64,000 nt of DNA from Symbiodinium natans (GCA_905221605.1 CAJNDS010000068.1:176491-240490), one strand, 5' to 3'. Shown: positions 20,896 through 32,101, counted from the first letter of the stretch. Program-made: numbers and translations. Notes: generated by a model from the letters alone, not told the origin.

Positions 20896-23499
20896 AAAAT
20901 CCCTGTTTTATATAGCACATACTTGGGCCTTCAAACGGCTCCTAGATAGCAGCTTGGGAGTCAAGTATACTACGTAGGCACATGGACCTTTGGAACTATA
21001 ATCCCCGAACCTCCGCCCCACCCCCCCACCCCAAAAAAAAAACAAAATGAGCCTCTGACCCACCCAAATCCTAAACCCTAGACCCACTAAAAAGTCCCGG
21101 AAACCCCAAACCCTAAACCCCAAACCCCAAACCCCAAACCCTAAACCCTAAACCCTAAACCCTAAACCCTAAACCCTAAAGATCGCGCAGGTATACATAC
21201 CAGTGGAGAATCTTCACTAGACGGCTGCAGCTGTGTTGCCGGCACCTCAGGGGATCGGCACCCAAACCCTAAGCCCTAAGCCCTAAACTTAGGGTTTAGG
21301 GTTTAGGGTTTAGGGTTTAGGGTTTAGGGTCTAGGGTTTAAGGTTTCGGGTTTAGGGTAACCCTAAACCTTAAACCCTAGACCGTAAACCCCCGTTCCCA
21401 CCCCCCCAACCCCAAGGGTGGAGAGGCTAGATTTCTGGGTTTTGTAGGGTTCAGATTGCAAGGTTTAGGGTTGAGGATGTAGGGTTTTAGGGTTTAGGGT
21501 CCAATTCGAGAGGTCTTCAGGATGGTCTGCGAACGTGCGCCAAGGTTCCCCAAGGTTGTACCCTTGAATTTAGGGTTTAGGGTTTAGGGTTTAGGGTTTA
21601 GGGTTTAGGGTTTAGGGTCTAGGGGTTCAGAGTCTTTTAAGCATATCAAGGCAAGGGGAACCCATTAGAGATACAGCCTTAGGGGCTTCGTGCTTGTGAG
21701 CCCTACAGGGTTTGAATTCCTAGGCGCAAAACTCCCTAAAGCATAAACCCTAAACCCGGACTTCGTCGCAGTAGCCAGGCTCCTGTACCAGTTACAGGGG
21801 TGATCAGCCTGATTCTGCCGCCAGAGCACGTCGATGTGCGGTAGATTGTGCACGGTACAGGCTATACCGGGTACCCTCAAAGAGGGCGCGCTGACATGCA
21901 GCACAAGACCGCACGACCAAAGCCCTTTTCGATTTTGCAGCTGGCTGACCTCCTGTGGCTTTTGTGAAGATTCGTATGACATGGCGGGTATAGCCATAGA
22001 ATTACGACTATGGATCCCTTGAGCATGGAATTTTCTGGATCTGCTTCGGATGGGCGCTCTCTTCTGTTCCCCTCCCCGATTGTTCCCCATTATACAGGGT
22101 TTCGGGTTTAGGGTTTACACGGTTTATGGTTATAGTTATAGGGTTACGTACCCTAAACCCCAACACCTTGCACCCTTGTAGCCCTGAACCCCAGACCCCA
22201 GACTCTGAACCCGCAACTGTCGCACGCACAATTGTAGTGTCCTTTTTGGGGCTTAGGGTTTGCAGGAGATACAATAAGTTACACTAACCACCAAGAGTAA
22301 CTACAATTAGTAAGCCTATAGGTATTCCGGTTCAAGGTGCGGGGCTTAGGGTTCCGGATCCCCCTAAACCCTAAATCCTAAACCCTAAACCCTAGACCCT
22401 AGACCCTAAACCCTAACCCCGAAACCCTAACCCCTATACCCTATACCCTAGAAACCCTAAACCCCAACCCCGAAACACTAAACCCACCCCAACCGACTGT
22501 TGGACTGAGGCGCTTTGACTTGCGGAATCTTGTTCCTGATCATAGGAGGCGCGCGGGAGGGGAAGCTTCTTGAAGTGTACCTTACTAGGGGCTGTAGATG
22601 CTATTTTTAGAGTCCCTAAACTCTAAACCCTAAGCCCTAAACCCTAAACCCTAAACCCTGAACTCTGTTGTCGAGGTTGCGCCCCCTTGCTGGCCTCCAG
22701 AGTCTCTGTGGGCATCGCGGTTCCAGGTAGTGGGCCTAAACCTTACACTAGCTACTTACCCTAAACCCTAAACCCTAAAACCTAAACCCTACACCCTGCA
22801 TCCTAAACCCTAATCCCTAAACCCTAAACCCTAAACCCTAAACCCTAAACTGCCAACGGGAGTTCTTCTTCTTCTTCTTCTTCTTCTTGACAGCCCCGCA
22901 GTCCGAAAGGCCTGTCGGGGATTCCCAGCGGACTCCCGTAGCAGTATTGTCCGCGGCCCCCAAAGTCCGAATCCCTCAGATCCCAAAACCTCCGAACCCC
23001 AAACACCCCCCCCCCCCCCCCAATAAACCCCAAAACAAACCGCCAACCCCCCCAAGGATTTTGGGTTTAGGGTTGGTTTAGGGTTTTAGGGTTTAGGGTC
23101 CCCTGAACCCCCCCCCCCCCCTAAGCCCCTAATGCCCCAGAAGCTCTCGATCAACGAAAAACCGAAGCGTTGCGACGCAGAGGCGCCCTCTGGTCTGTCT
23201 CAGCCAGCTCGGAGGCCGAATCTTCTTCGAGGGGTTTAGGGTTTAGAATTAGGGTTTAGGGTTTGGGGTTTCGGGTTTAGGGTTTAGGGTGTAGGTCAGG
23301 GGGTTAATCAGGGTTGATAGGGTTACGAGGGGTTTACAGGGTTGTTTTGGTCTGATATGGTTTGCAGGGTTGAGGCACACTAGGGGGGGGGGAGATCTTT
23401 GCGATTTGCGTCGCAGGATTCTGGAAATCTTGGCAGCGGCCTAATGTCTTCTTACCTCGTAGTTATGGATTATAGACCATTCCAATGGATGCCTCGCAG

Positions 23500-23553
23500 G
23501 TTCGGGCAGATACTCTAGGCATGTTTGTGGACATCACGGCGGCATCTGTGCTG
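23500..23553 (+). CDS. CDC50-like protein, possible first-membrane-helix exon
   Basis: It runs from GCCTCGCAG| to GTGCTG|GTGGCC, 18 codons, phase 0 to 0 (VRADTLGMFVDITAASVL). Joined in phase to the exon at 24314 it would give a hydrophobic stretch followed by IAPSREVVVAY, resembling the end of the first membrane helix and the start of the lumenal loop in CDC50 proteins. The match is weak, the frame stops shortly after the chosen donor, and the opposite strand is also open. More N-terminal exons were not found. Confidence 0.28.
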
Positions 23554-23878
23554 GTGGCCCTTTGACAGAAGTCCACCCGAACGAAGACCAAAAACAAAAC
23601 TCTCAATCGAACAAACCCCGCTACTAGCACCCCCCCCCCCCCCCCCCCCCCCCATGAGACCATTTAACGCCCCGTGGGCCCCATTACGAGGGTTGAAACA
23701 AGCCGCTTCATTTTTACATTTTTGTTTAGATGTGTTTCGTCTTTGCCGTTCCCTTTTTTTCGGATCTTGTATCTTTGATATTGCCCAACCCTAAAACCTA
23801 AACCCTAAACCCTGGCCCAAGACTCCTACACCTTAAGTCCCTGTCTGCTTCAGCACTTCTGCCTTTCCCATTCCTGGC

Positions 23879-24011
23879 TAGGACCGGGAGTAGGCCCTTT
23901 TGTCCTTTTTTTTTGGGGGTTTAGGGTTTAGGGTTTCGGGTTGGGGTTCCCTTAATTTTCCCCTTAAAACCAAAAAGGGTACCCGTTTATTCCTAGGTTA
24001 CTCCCGGGTCT
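23879..24011. repeat. Foldback element, AGGACCCGGAG family, within a CDC50-like intron
   Basis: TAGGACCGGGAGTAGGCCC on the left, CCTAGGTTACTCCCGGGTC on the right, core CCAAAAAGGGTACCC, with TTTAGGG units inserted near the left arm. Confidence 0.75.
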
Positions 24012-24313
24012 GGAGGGGGCATGCTGCGTGTGCTACTGCATCATTTGCCTTGGCATGCGCAAGATTAAGTATGCCCACTGGGTTGACTGATCATCTGGCC
24101 CCATCTGAGTCATGTCTTGCAGTCTACAAGTTTGTTCTCGCGCCGCCCTCAGAAGTAGGCCCTAAACCCTAAACCCTAAACCCTCAACCCTCAACCCTAA
24201 ACCCTAGACCCTAGACCCTAAACCCTAAACCCTGAGTGAGGTTTTCCTTGCCATTGACCGCCCCTAAGCCCTAAACCCTAAACCCTCAAACCCTGAGCCC
24301 TCGTAGCTGCAAG

Positions 24314-24401
24314 ATTGCACCCTCCCGGGAGGTCGTCGTAGCGTACCAGACAGGGGATACGACCAAGTCGTTTACCTTGACTGAGATGCTTGAAGGCGCC
24401 G
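24314..24401 (+). CDS. CDC50: CDC50/LEM3 family protein, exon A (start of lumenal domain)
   Basis: CDC50/LEM3 proteins are two-helix membrane subunits that partner P4-ATPase lipid flippases. This exon follows CTGCAAG| and ends GGCGCCG|GTTTGGGG, the donor being a variant telomere-like unit. It is 29 codons, phase 0 to 1. The peptide IAPSREVVVAYQTGD... then SFTLTEMLEGAG fits the family landmark F-T-L-x(3)-F-E-G that precedes the conserved Tyr-rich motif. Joined to the exon at 25091 it gives a continuous landmark across the junction. The intron between (24402-25090) carries TTTAGGG and CCCTAAA arrays and poly-C. A second island inside it (about 24605-24673) has good-looking splice edges but is not needed, and I leave it out. 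Confidence 0.6.
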
Positions 24402-25090
24402 GTTTGGGGTTTAGGGCTTTAAGGGTTTACTGTAGGGTTTATGGTTTAGGGTTTAGGGTTTAGGGGGCAGGGGTTAGGGTTTAGGGTGCAGGGGCAACTG
24501 CAAGGCCCAAACAGCTTTCCCCTAAACCCTACACCCGACACCCTAAACCCCAAACCCTAAACCCTAAGTCCAAAAGCAGCCAAGAAGTTTTTCTTTAAGG
24601 TGCAGGGGGCCCGTTTTTCAACAAGGAGCTAGAACTGTGGACACGAGTCTGACCTTTCCGGCTTCTTTGGGGGTAGTTGGGAGGAGCTCCAGTCTTTGGG
24701 TCAACTAGGGTTTGGGTTTAGGGTTTAGGGTTTAGGACTTGGGGTTTTAGGATTTAGGGTTTGGGGTCTAGGATTTGGGGTTGGGGTTCATTACGATCCG
24801 AGGGTTTGATTGCTTAAGTTTTTGGGAATTCTCATGGTCAGTTCCTCTAGAGCATGGTTTTGCTTTTTTCAGATCCCCGTTTTTGTTGCGACCTTACTCC
24901 TGTGGCTTCGGATTGTATTGAGGGCACCCCCAACCCCAAACCTTAAACCCTGAGCCCTCCTAAACCCTAGACTCTAAACCCTAAAAACCCTAAACCCTAA
25001 ACCCAGCCCCCCCCCCCCCCCCCATCCCCAAACAAAAAGAAGCAAAAAGGGGGCGGCGATCACTTCCAGAATTGTTTGCCCTTCTGCCAG

Positions 25091-25164
25091 GCCCCGTGTA
25101 CATTCACTATGAAATTCCATCTGTCCTGTTCAACAACAAGGACTACGTCATCAGCAAGGACTGC
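25091..25164 (+). CDS. CDC50: CDC50/LEM3 family protein, exon B (Tyr-rich motif)
   Basis: The acceptor has a strong pyrimidine tract (TTTGCCCTTCTGCCAG|). The phase left by exon A gives A-G-P, then VYIHYEIPSVLFNNKDYVIS. This matches the CDC50 landmark in which Y-Y/E-L/I is followed by N and Y-V-x-S. The donor is uncertain: GC at 25165 (GACTGC|GCCTAG) or GA at 25159; either leaves phase 0. The frame hits a TAG at 25168 if unspliced. A CCCTAAG/CCCTAAA array follows directly. A second, independent reading frame with a family match is absent here, which supports this strand. Confidence 0.68.
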
Positions 25165-25359
25165 GCCTAGACCCTAAGCCCTAAGCCCTAAGCCCTAAAC
25201 CCTAAACCCTAAACCCTAAACCCTAAACCCTAAACCCTGCATGAAGCCCGAAGTTGAGGCCAATCCCTCAACACGCCGAGCCCCGGTGGTTCAGATTTTA
25301 CAGGGGTTTCGGGGTTCAGGGTTTAGGGTTCATGAGGGTTAAGGTTTTTAGGGATTAGG

Positions 25360-25360
<1 letters not shown>

Positions 25361-25398
<38 letters not shown>

Positions 25399-25406
25399 CA
25401 TATATA
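25361..25406. repeat. (TA)n microsatellite in intron
   Basis: ATATATATAT runs with a few G or C interruptions, flanked by TTTAGGG-type units. Confidence 0.9.
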
Positions 25407-26270
25407 GGGTTTAGGGTTCATAGGGTTCAGGGTTTGTAGGGTTTATAGGGTTTAGTTTTCAAGGCCCTTCAGGAAGCGCGAAAGCCGGACCATACGGGCC
25501 ACGTCACCTGCTACTGTATAAAAGGAGGATCCTGTGACATGACATCCGGCTCCCTAAACCCTAGACCCTAGATCCTAAGCCCGAGACCCTAAACCTGAAC
25601 CCCAAGCCCTAAACCCTAAACCCTAACCCCTAAACCCTATATAAAGCCCAGACCCTTAGTGGTCATCTAAGACGTCATGGTGTCAGGGTGAAGTGTGCAA
25701 GAGCTCGAGGAACCCGAAGCCCCAAAGCCTGAAACGTAAACCGTGCATCCTAAACCCGAAACCCTAAACCCCAAACCCGAAGCCCTAAACCCTAAACCCC
25801 AAACCCTCAACCCTCAACCCTAAACCCTAAACCCTAGCCCTAATCCCTAGACTCCTCCCGGCCGGGCAGGACAAAGATTCGGCCCGGCCCTCGGTCTGGG
25901 GAAGGGTGTCGGCATCGGGCTTATAGGTTTAAGGTTTAGAGGTTTGGGGGTTTAGGGTTTAGGGTTTAGGGTTTAGGGTTTAGGGTTTAGGGTTTAGGGT
26001 TTAGGGGGGGGGCTATGGTGTTCATGGGCCCTGCAGGATTCACAAGGCTTTAAGTGATTTGGCGTGCCAGCCTGGGTTCCAACACGTTCCAGGACATGCG
26101 CCTGCGCGAGGGAGCAACTAAATACCCTACTGAAGCCCTAAAACCTGAGCTAACAGTGTGTCTGACGAACATCTTCGCCTTCAGGCTTTCGGGCATTGAG
26201 TGTAGGATTTAGTTTTTAGATTTCGGGCTCAGGGCTCCGAAAGCCTAGCCCCTCCGTACAGTACACCCCA

Positions 26271-26380
26271 TTGTGGTGCTTTGCTGTAACTTTAGATCTT
26301 TAGCGTTTTTGGGTTTATTGGGTTTCTTAATAAGGCAGCTAAAGGTTTGTTTTTTTACTACCCTCCTAAGTGCAGCCAAG
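26271..26380. repeat. Dispersed element, GGGTTTATTGGGTTTCTTA family, in intron
   Basis: Nearly identical to 9808-9915 from GTGGTGCTTTGCTGTAAC to GTGCAGCCAAG. It lies in the long intron between exons B and C of the CDC50-like gene. Confidence 0.75.
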
Positions 26381-28030
26381 ACCCAAATCCCTTAAACTCT
26401 AAAACCCCTATATAGCCCCCCCCCCCCCCCCCAAACCCCAAACCCCTAAACCCTAAACCCTAAACCCTAAACCCTAAACCCGAAACCCGAAACTCGAAAC
26501 CCAATACAAGAAGTGTACCCACCTCACCACTCCATAAGCTGCTCATCTGGCTGGACGCCTTAGGTTTCTCAGTAGGGAGTTTGTACCCTAGTTAAACCCT
26601 TAAAGGAGTTAACCGTAAAGGAGTTAACCCCTTAAAAGGGGTATATCGGGTTCAGTCTAGGGTTTTGGGTTATTGTGTTTAGGGCCGAAAATTCCGATGA
26701 AGAACTAACTAGGAACTGAGTTTGTCTCCCCTGTTTTGATCAGAGCGCTTCGCTGCATGGTAAGCCTTCTTCTCGTGGTGCTGGCCGGAGGTATACACAT
26801 TTTTCAGCACTGTGAACTGCAACAACGCAGACACGCAACTGGACTGAGATGAGTACCAGGGGCCTTAGCTTGAAATTGCGTCTAGGGCGTAGGGCCCAAC
26901 AAGAACGCTCAAAAAACTCAAAGGCCCCATATCCCGCTAGCAGAATGCATGCACCCCTGCCTTTCGTCCCTGAAGAAATCCTCTCTGACACACTTGCAGC
27001 AAACCCTAAACCCTAAACCCTAAACCCTAAACCCTAAACCTTAAACCCGATGCCTTGCAAGGCCACGAGGTGTAGCTCACCCTGAAGCTACCACTCCCCA
27101 TGCAAGAAGCCCGAATTCTACCAAGGCCTTCACTTTTAGGGTTTAGGGTGTAGGGTTTAGGGTTTAGGGTTTAGGGCGCGGGGTTACCGTTTGGGGCTTA
27201 AGGGAGCTTACCCCACACAAATTTTGCAAAAAGAAGCGGTTGCAGTCTACCTGTTCCTACCTCAGCTACATGCAGGATTTTGGACGAAGAGCGTTGGTAA
27301 GACGTGTGCTTTTGCTCTCCATTGCGTGCCTGTAGCCTGAGGCGTTAGAGGTTGGCTGCCCGTAAATCGCCTAGACCCTAGCTGCAGATATATCTCCCTG
27401 TGCAAGACCCTTAAGTCCCTAAACCCTAAACCCTAAACCCTAAACCCTAAACCCTAAACCCCCTACTCCAAAGTGCGCGTTCCAGAAGTTTGGGGTTTCG
27501 GTGTTCCGGGAAACCCTGAATTCACGAACCCCGAAGTCCCAAGGCGGTTGAGGTTGCCTGCGCCCCAAACCCTAAACCCTAAACCCTAAACCCTAAACCC
27601 TAAACCCTAAACCCTAAACCCTGAACCCTAAGCCCCTCAATGTCCTCCCTGAAGCCTAGAGGAGCTGAAGTCCGAGAAGCCCCACTTAACCCGAAGAATG
27701 CACCCCGTTGTGCTTTTGAAGCCCAGGACTAGAACCCCTCAGAAACCCTATAGGGTTCAGGGTTTAGGGTTTAGGGTTCAGGGTTCAGTCCAGGGTCCAG
27801 GGTTCAGGGTTCAGGCTACAGGGTTGAGGGTTCAGGGTTTAGGGTCTAGGGTTTAGGGTTTAGGGTTCAGGGTTCAGGGTTCAGGGTTTAGGGTTTAGAA
27901 AGTTTAGGGTTTAGGGTCTGGGAGGGCTTAATACTGACAACTTAGCCTTCAGAAAGCATTGCAACCCAGGCGACAGCAAGTCGTCAGACGGCGCGGCTCA
28001 GACTCGACTTTCATAAGCAGGCAAGCTTCC

Positions 28031-28087
28031 TTCTTTATAAGGCAGCTAAAAGTTTAATTTACAGCTACCCTCCTGAGTGCAGCCAAG
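28031..28087. repeat. Partial dispersed element, GGGTTTATTGGGTTTCTTA family
   Basis: Only the right half is present: ATAAGGCAGCTAAAAG to GAGTGCAGCCAAG. Confidence 0.65.
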
Positions 28088-28279
28088 CTTCGGGTCCAGG
28101 GTTTGGGACTGTTTCGGGGTTTGGGGTTTAGGGTTTGGGGTTTGGGGTTTGGGGTTTAGGGTTTGGGAGGGTTTCGGGGGCTTTGGGGTTTAGGGTTTTG
28201 GGGTTTGGGGTTTTGTGGTTGTAGGGTTTTGGGTAGGGTTTTTGGAGTTTTGGGTGCTTTTAGGGTCTTAGGGTTCAAG

Positions 28280-28335
28280 AAGCACCGGACATGGGCAAGG
28301 CTCGTAGATTGCGATGTGCCCCCCTTGAACTCACA
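28280..28335 (+). CDS. CDC50: CDC50/LEM3 family protein, exon C
   Basis: It runs from GGGTTCAAG| to AACTCACA|GTTATAGG, 18 codons, phase 0 to 2 (KHRTWARLVDCDVPPLNS). The Cys-x(2)-Pro pattern occurs in CDC50 proteins a short way before the P-C-G landmark. The phase joins exactly to the next exon (CA + G gives Gln). The distance from exon B to the P-C-G motif is close to that in known members. By itself the peptide is not diagnostic. An island with textbook splice edges inside the following intron (acceptor near 28492, donor near 28560) would break this frame and is left out. Confidence 0.5.
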
Positions 28336-28683
28336 GTTATAGGGATGATAGCTACTCTAAACCCTAACCCTAAACCCTATTTTCATCCCTATGAAGGACT
28401 CTTAGAAAAAGGGGGGGGGGGGGCATCCCTAGTCGTAGACATCATCCACTCCCTTCTTGTGGTGGCATTCGTCTCCTTCCCCTGCACTCCCACAGGCATC
28501 TCAAGAACATGGCTTGTTCGAGATTCAGGGTTTAGATCTCGGGTCGAGGGGGTAGACCAGGTAAGGGGAACCCTAAACCCTAAACCCCAAGCCCTAAACC
28601 CTAAACCCTAAACCCTAAACCCTAAACCCTAAACCCCAAGCCCTAAACCCGTATATGAATTTACAACACTGCACCTGTGGCAG

Positions 28684-28775
28684 GGTGGACTCGGTCAACA
28701 GCACAGATCTTGCCCCATGTGGCCTCGTCAACATCGCCATGTTCACGGACCCCTTGCAGGGGGCGGGGGGGGGGG
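28684..28775 (+). CDS. CDC50: CDC50/LEM3 family protein, exon D (P-C-G motif)
   Basis: Acceptor ACCTGTGGCAG|. The frame VDSVNSTDLAPCGLVNIAMF then TDPLQ contains the family landmark A-P-C-G-x-x-A/N-x-x-M-F-x-D, one of the best conserved in CDC50/LEM3. N-S-T is a possible glycosylation site. The 3' end runs into a G12 tract. With the GT at 28776 as donor, the exon ends in poly-Gly and phase 1, and fits the longer form of the next exon (start 30508). With a GC donor at 28763 it fits the shorter form (start 30531). A TTTAGGG array starts at once after the donor. Confidence 0.68.
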
Positions 28776-28776
28776 G

Positions 28777-28930
28777 TAGGGTTTAGGGTTTAGGGTTTAG
28801 GGTTTAAGGTTTAGGGTTTAGGGTTTAGGGTTTAGGGTTTAGGGTTTAGGGTTTAGGGTTTAGGATCTAGGGTCTAGGGTCCAGGGTTTAGGGTTTAGTG
28901 TTTAGGGTGTAGGGTTTAGGGTTTGGGGCG
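28777..28930 (+). repeat. (TTTAGGG)n array starting an intron of the CDC50-like gene
   Basis: About twenty intact or near-intact units directly after poly-G and the donor GTAGGG. Confidence 0.95.
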
Positions 28931-29104
28931 TGCCAGACGGAAGCGCGCTTTGTCAGCACGCATTGCAGGAAGCTACAGAAAGTTGGAGCATGGTTTGAGG
29001 ATGATTAGAGCTGGGATTCCCTTTATTTGTGGAATTTACTGTAGTCTTCAGACCTACTCACCCCAAGCCCACTTACAACTCTCATGGAGTTAAGTTTTTT
29101 TGTC

Positions 29105-29410
29105 ACAAAGCACAATGTTGTCTTGATTGATGCAATGTGCTTTTGACGAACCTGACATGCAACTCTTCATTGATGCCACCTATGAGTTGTGTCACGCGGG
29201 TCGCTTGGAGCACTTGGGGCACTTGCATCGCTTGGGGTCAGACGTGGGGCACTTGAAACCCGTGCCGTGCTTGGATCACTTAGGTAGGATGCGTGGCACG
29301 CTTTAGTCAGCACTTGGAACATGTGCATTGCTTGGTCACTGGAGATACTTCATTCGTTCGGTCACTTGGGACACTCGGGGCACTTGGGACATAGAATTCT
29401 GGAGTGCGCC
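29105..29410. repeat. Degenerate CACTTGG/CGCTTGG repeat block
   Basis: The words CACTTGGGG, CACTTGCAT, CGCTTGGGG, GCTTGGATCACTTAGG and CACTCGGGGCACTTGGG recur irregularly at 10-30 base spacing. It has no telomere-like arrays and no supported exon. It lies in the intron between exons D and F of the CDC50-like gene. Confidence 0.7.
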
Positions 29411-30507
29411 CCGCTCCCACTTGAAGAGTAGGCCGTTGGGATCATTCACTTTAAACCTTAAACCCTAGTGAACTGACCGTCGCAGTTTTCCGCAATAAAG
29501 CCATGCCGAATGTCTTCGGTCCTAATTAGAGGGTGGTAGGTACCTAGGGAACCTTAAGGAACCTTAAGGAAGCTCAGGGAGCCCTAGGGAGTAGTGGCGA
29601 GTACTAGGGAACTTTGGGTTACATACCTCCCTTGAACCCCCCCTACCTTAAGAACCCTATAAACCCTAAACCTTAAAACCGCTGGAGGACTCGTATGGTC
29701 TTGAAAGACAACAGGGTGCGGATACCTGGCAGGCAGGATCTACCTAAACCAGACCGCCATGTTGAGCGGTTTAGGGTGGTCAGGTTCAGGGTTTAGGGTT
29801 TAGGGTGTAGGGTTTAGCACTTGTAGTTATCCTTTTTGGGGTGCCTAGTTTTCCTATGATTCCTTCTACATGGCGAGCCGTAGCATGACAGGTGCCCCCG
29901 AACGGAACTGCACAACTTGGGGGTCCATGTGCTATCTTCTGTCCTGCAGTGGGGTTTTGCTCTCTTTTCTTTAAGGAGTTACTTTCAAACCATGGGCCCA
30001 TGTGGGTACCCGCAAACGATACGGAGTTCGAGTGAACCATGTAAGAATTTATTGGGCTCTAAAGGTTCAGGGTTCAGGGTTCAGGGTTTAGGGTTTAGGG
30101 TTTAGGGTTTAGGGATTTTCGGGCTTCATTGCGCTGCTGGGCTTTTCGCTATTTCTCGTTTGGGCTCTGAGCAACAGGGTGTTGTGGTTTAGGGTTTAGG
30201 GTGTAGGGTTTAGGGTTTAGGGTTTAGGGTTTAGGGTTTAGGGTTGAACGGCTCGTTTATCACTAAGATCTTTTTCAAAGCGGGAGGGAGGTAGCAGGTT
30301 AGCACGCTAGATCCTTTGTCAGAAGACCATGGCAAAGGCAACAACCGGAACTGTCTTTCAGTCATAAGATAGGGCTTTAGGTCGCAACCGTTTGTTGACC
30401 TACTTTAGGGGTCGGAAAAATTAATTACTAATTGCATTCCCTTATGGTCCGTTTACACATATACTATAACAACCCCCCCCCCCCCCAACCCTATTCTAAT
30501 CATAAAG

Positions 30508-30613
30508 GCCCCTATGTATTATGTGCGAAGGCCATTACCATCGATGAGTCTGGCGTGGCGTGGTCCACGGATAATGAGGCATTCAACAAGGTCGTGCAGG
30601 AGGCGCGGAATTT
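30508..30613 (+). CDS. CDC50: CDC50/LEM3 family protein, exon F (G-I-A-W-like motif)
   Basis: The long form starts after TTCTAATCATAAAG|, with a poly-C tract upstream; a shorter form starts at 30531 after GTGCGAAG|. The frame PYVLCAKAITIDESGVAWST then DNEAFNK matches the family landmark G-I-A-W-x-x-D-x(3)-K/A-F. The donor is GAATTT|GTAGCT, phase 2. With the long form, the spacing from the F-x-D of exon D to the Trp is about 28 residues, close to animal members. Downstream the intron begins with degenerate TTTAGGG/TTTGGGG. Confidence 0.68.
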
Positions 30614-30810
30614 GTAGCTGCCCGTGCCCTTGCCGTTTTAGGGCTTAGGGTTTGGGGTTTAGGGTTAGGGTTTAGGGAACCTTGAAAGGGATGTTGGTCC
30701 ATTGACTTTAACGAAGAGGGCTGCGAGGAATAGAGGGTATGTGATCCCGATCATTTTAGGGTTTAGGGTTTAGGGTTTAGGGTGTCGGGTCTTCCCGCTG
30801 AGTTCCCCAG

Positions 30811-30872
30811 CTGGAGAATGCTGCACGCAGGCGGTTTTGCGGTTTCGGATCTGCAACCCTGGACCCTACAAG
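30811..30872 (+). CDS. CDC50/LEM3 family protein, possible exon G
   Basis: It runs from GAGTTCCCCAG| to CTACAAG|GTGGGG, 20 codons, phase 1 to 1, in phase with exon F (WRMLHAGGFAVSDLQPWTLQ). This part of CDC50 proteins is variable, so the sequence itself is not diagnostic. Inclusion of this exon and the next gives a total length between the G-I-A-W and V-W-x-R motifs close to that of animal members. The donor is the first base pair of a foldback element (30871-30986). Confidence 0.36.
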
Positions 30873-30986
30873 GTGGGGCCCCCTTACTATACTAACTGTA
30901 GTTAAGGGACTTATAACCTAAGTTAGGGTCCTTATAACCCAATTTAGGGCCCTTATAACTCTACTTATAACTAGGGGGCCCCACCC
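30871..30986. repeat. Foldback element with GGTGGGGCCCCC ends, at a splice donor
   Basis: AGGTGGGGCCCCCTTA on the left is the inverse of CTAGGGGGCCCCACCCT on the right. The middle contains repeated CTTATAACC words. It starts at the donor GT of the candidate exon before it. Confidence 0.75.
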
Positions 30987-31162
30987 TGTACACCCATTTA
31001 GGTAGGCCCTTGGGATGATTGATATTTTAGCCCTTCCCCTTTTGTTTCTTTGGAAGGTGTGTGTAGAGTCTAGTAGGGTTTAGGGTTAGGGTTTAGGGTT
31101 TCGGGTTTAGGGTTTAGGATTTAGGGTTTAAGGTTTAGGGTTTAGGGTTTAGGGTTTAGGGT

Positions 31163-31164
<2 letters not shown>

Positions 31165-31211
<47 letters not shown>
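31165..31211 (+). repeat. Poly-G tract (about 46 G)
   Basis: It directly follows a TTTAGGG array. The length may be variable or approximate in any assembly. Confidence 0.95.
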
Positions 31212-31212
<1 letters not shown>

Positions 31213-31364
31213 GGGGAGAAGCAGAAATCGCTGCGAAGTGTAGGCGTTAGCGCTATACAGGGCTCGAGCGGCTATTGCCAAGTCGGCAGGCTGAGGTTCA
31301 TTTTTAGGGTTTAGGGTTTAGGGTTTCGGGTTTAGGGTTTAGGGTTTAGGGCTGAGGTTCATAG

Positions 31365-31420
31365 AAAAGCCCTTTCGCAAGACGGCTCGTGAAGAACGCA
31401 GAGCTTTCTTTCCCAACCAC
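31365..31420 (+). CDS. CDC50/LEM3 family protein, possible exon H
   Basis: It runs from GAGGTTCATAG| to CCCAACCAC|GTGTTC, 18 codons, phase 2 to 0, consistent with exon G before and exon J after (KPFRKTAREERRAFFPNH). F-P-N-H just before V-W-x-R is similar in position to the N-E-H/D-F of family members. The frame stays open past the chosen donor for 17 more codons, so the 3' edge is uncertain. Confidence 0.35.
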
Positions 31421-32101
31421 GTGTTCCAACTCTGCAAGAAAGAAGCCACACCACATGCTAGAGCCTAAGCCCTAAACCCTAAAGCCTAAACCCTAAACTC
31501 CAAGGTGTAATCAGGCCTTGGTCCAAGCGCGTGCGCCATTGAAAGTGTCAACACCTCAGCCCAAAACCTTCGGGAGCCAAACCTTACACCCTCATGAGTT
31601 GAGGGGCACCCATGGGGTTTAGGGTTTAGGATTTAGGGTTTAGGGTTGGTCGGCTGTTTGGGTTTAGGGGGGGGGGGGGTGGGGTGTAAGGCTTCCAGGA
31701 CTCTCATTACTGCCCCTGGTCCTTCTAGGGATAGGAATTTAGGACTCCAATCTGAACGAAGCAAGCACAGCGGGAGTAGACTGGGCAATCTAGCTTTAGC
31801 ATCTTAAGCTGTATGGAAGGAAGATACTCGCGAGGGGTCTTAAGTACCCTTTGTATATGCCCAAAGCATAAGACTGCGGGTTTTGCGGCACCTTGCACCC
31901 TAACTCCACGTGCAGGCAGACGGCAAAGTTTACCTCAAAGGAAACCGCATCTCGGCCGAGGATAGGATTCTGGGTTTCGCTACATCCCCAAGCACGAACC
32001 GCAAAGCCCCCAAGGCATAAGCCTATAGTTCCGAGGACAAGAAGCCGTAAATTCTAAGGATGGTTTCATGAACCCTTAATAGAATCCCTCACCTCCTTTC
32101 A

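Noticed and set aside
24605-24673. Island GPVFQQGARTVDTSLTF between exons A and B
   Set aside because: Good edges, but A and B join directly to give a continuous family landmark.
26055-26199. Frame VIWRASLGSNTFQDM... as a C-terminal CDC50 exon
   Set aside because: A loose resemblance, but it lies upstream of the P-C-G and G-V-A-W exons and a much better match to the V-W-x-R motif is at 33643. Treated as chance.
28493-28560. Island with textbook CCCACAG| and CCAG|GTAAGG sites as an exon
   Set aside because: Including it breaks the join of exon C to exon D, which agree in phase and family spacing. It shows that splice-like signals alone are not enough here.
28935-29015. Frame ...RKLQKVGAWFEDD as the G-I-A-W exon
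   Set aside because: It would need a rare GA donor, and the match at 30508-30613 is better and in a cleaner context.
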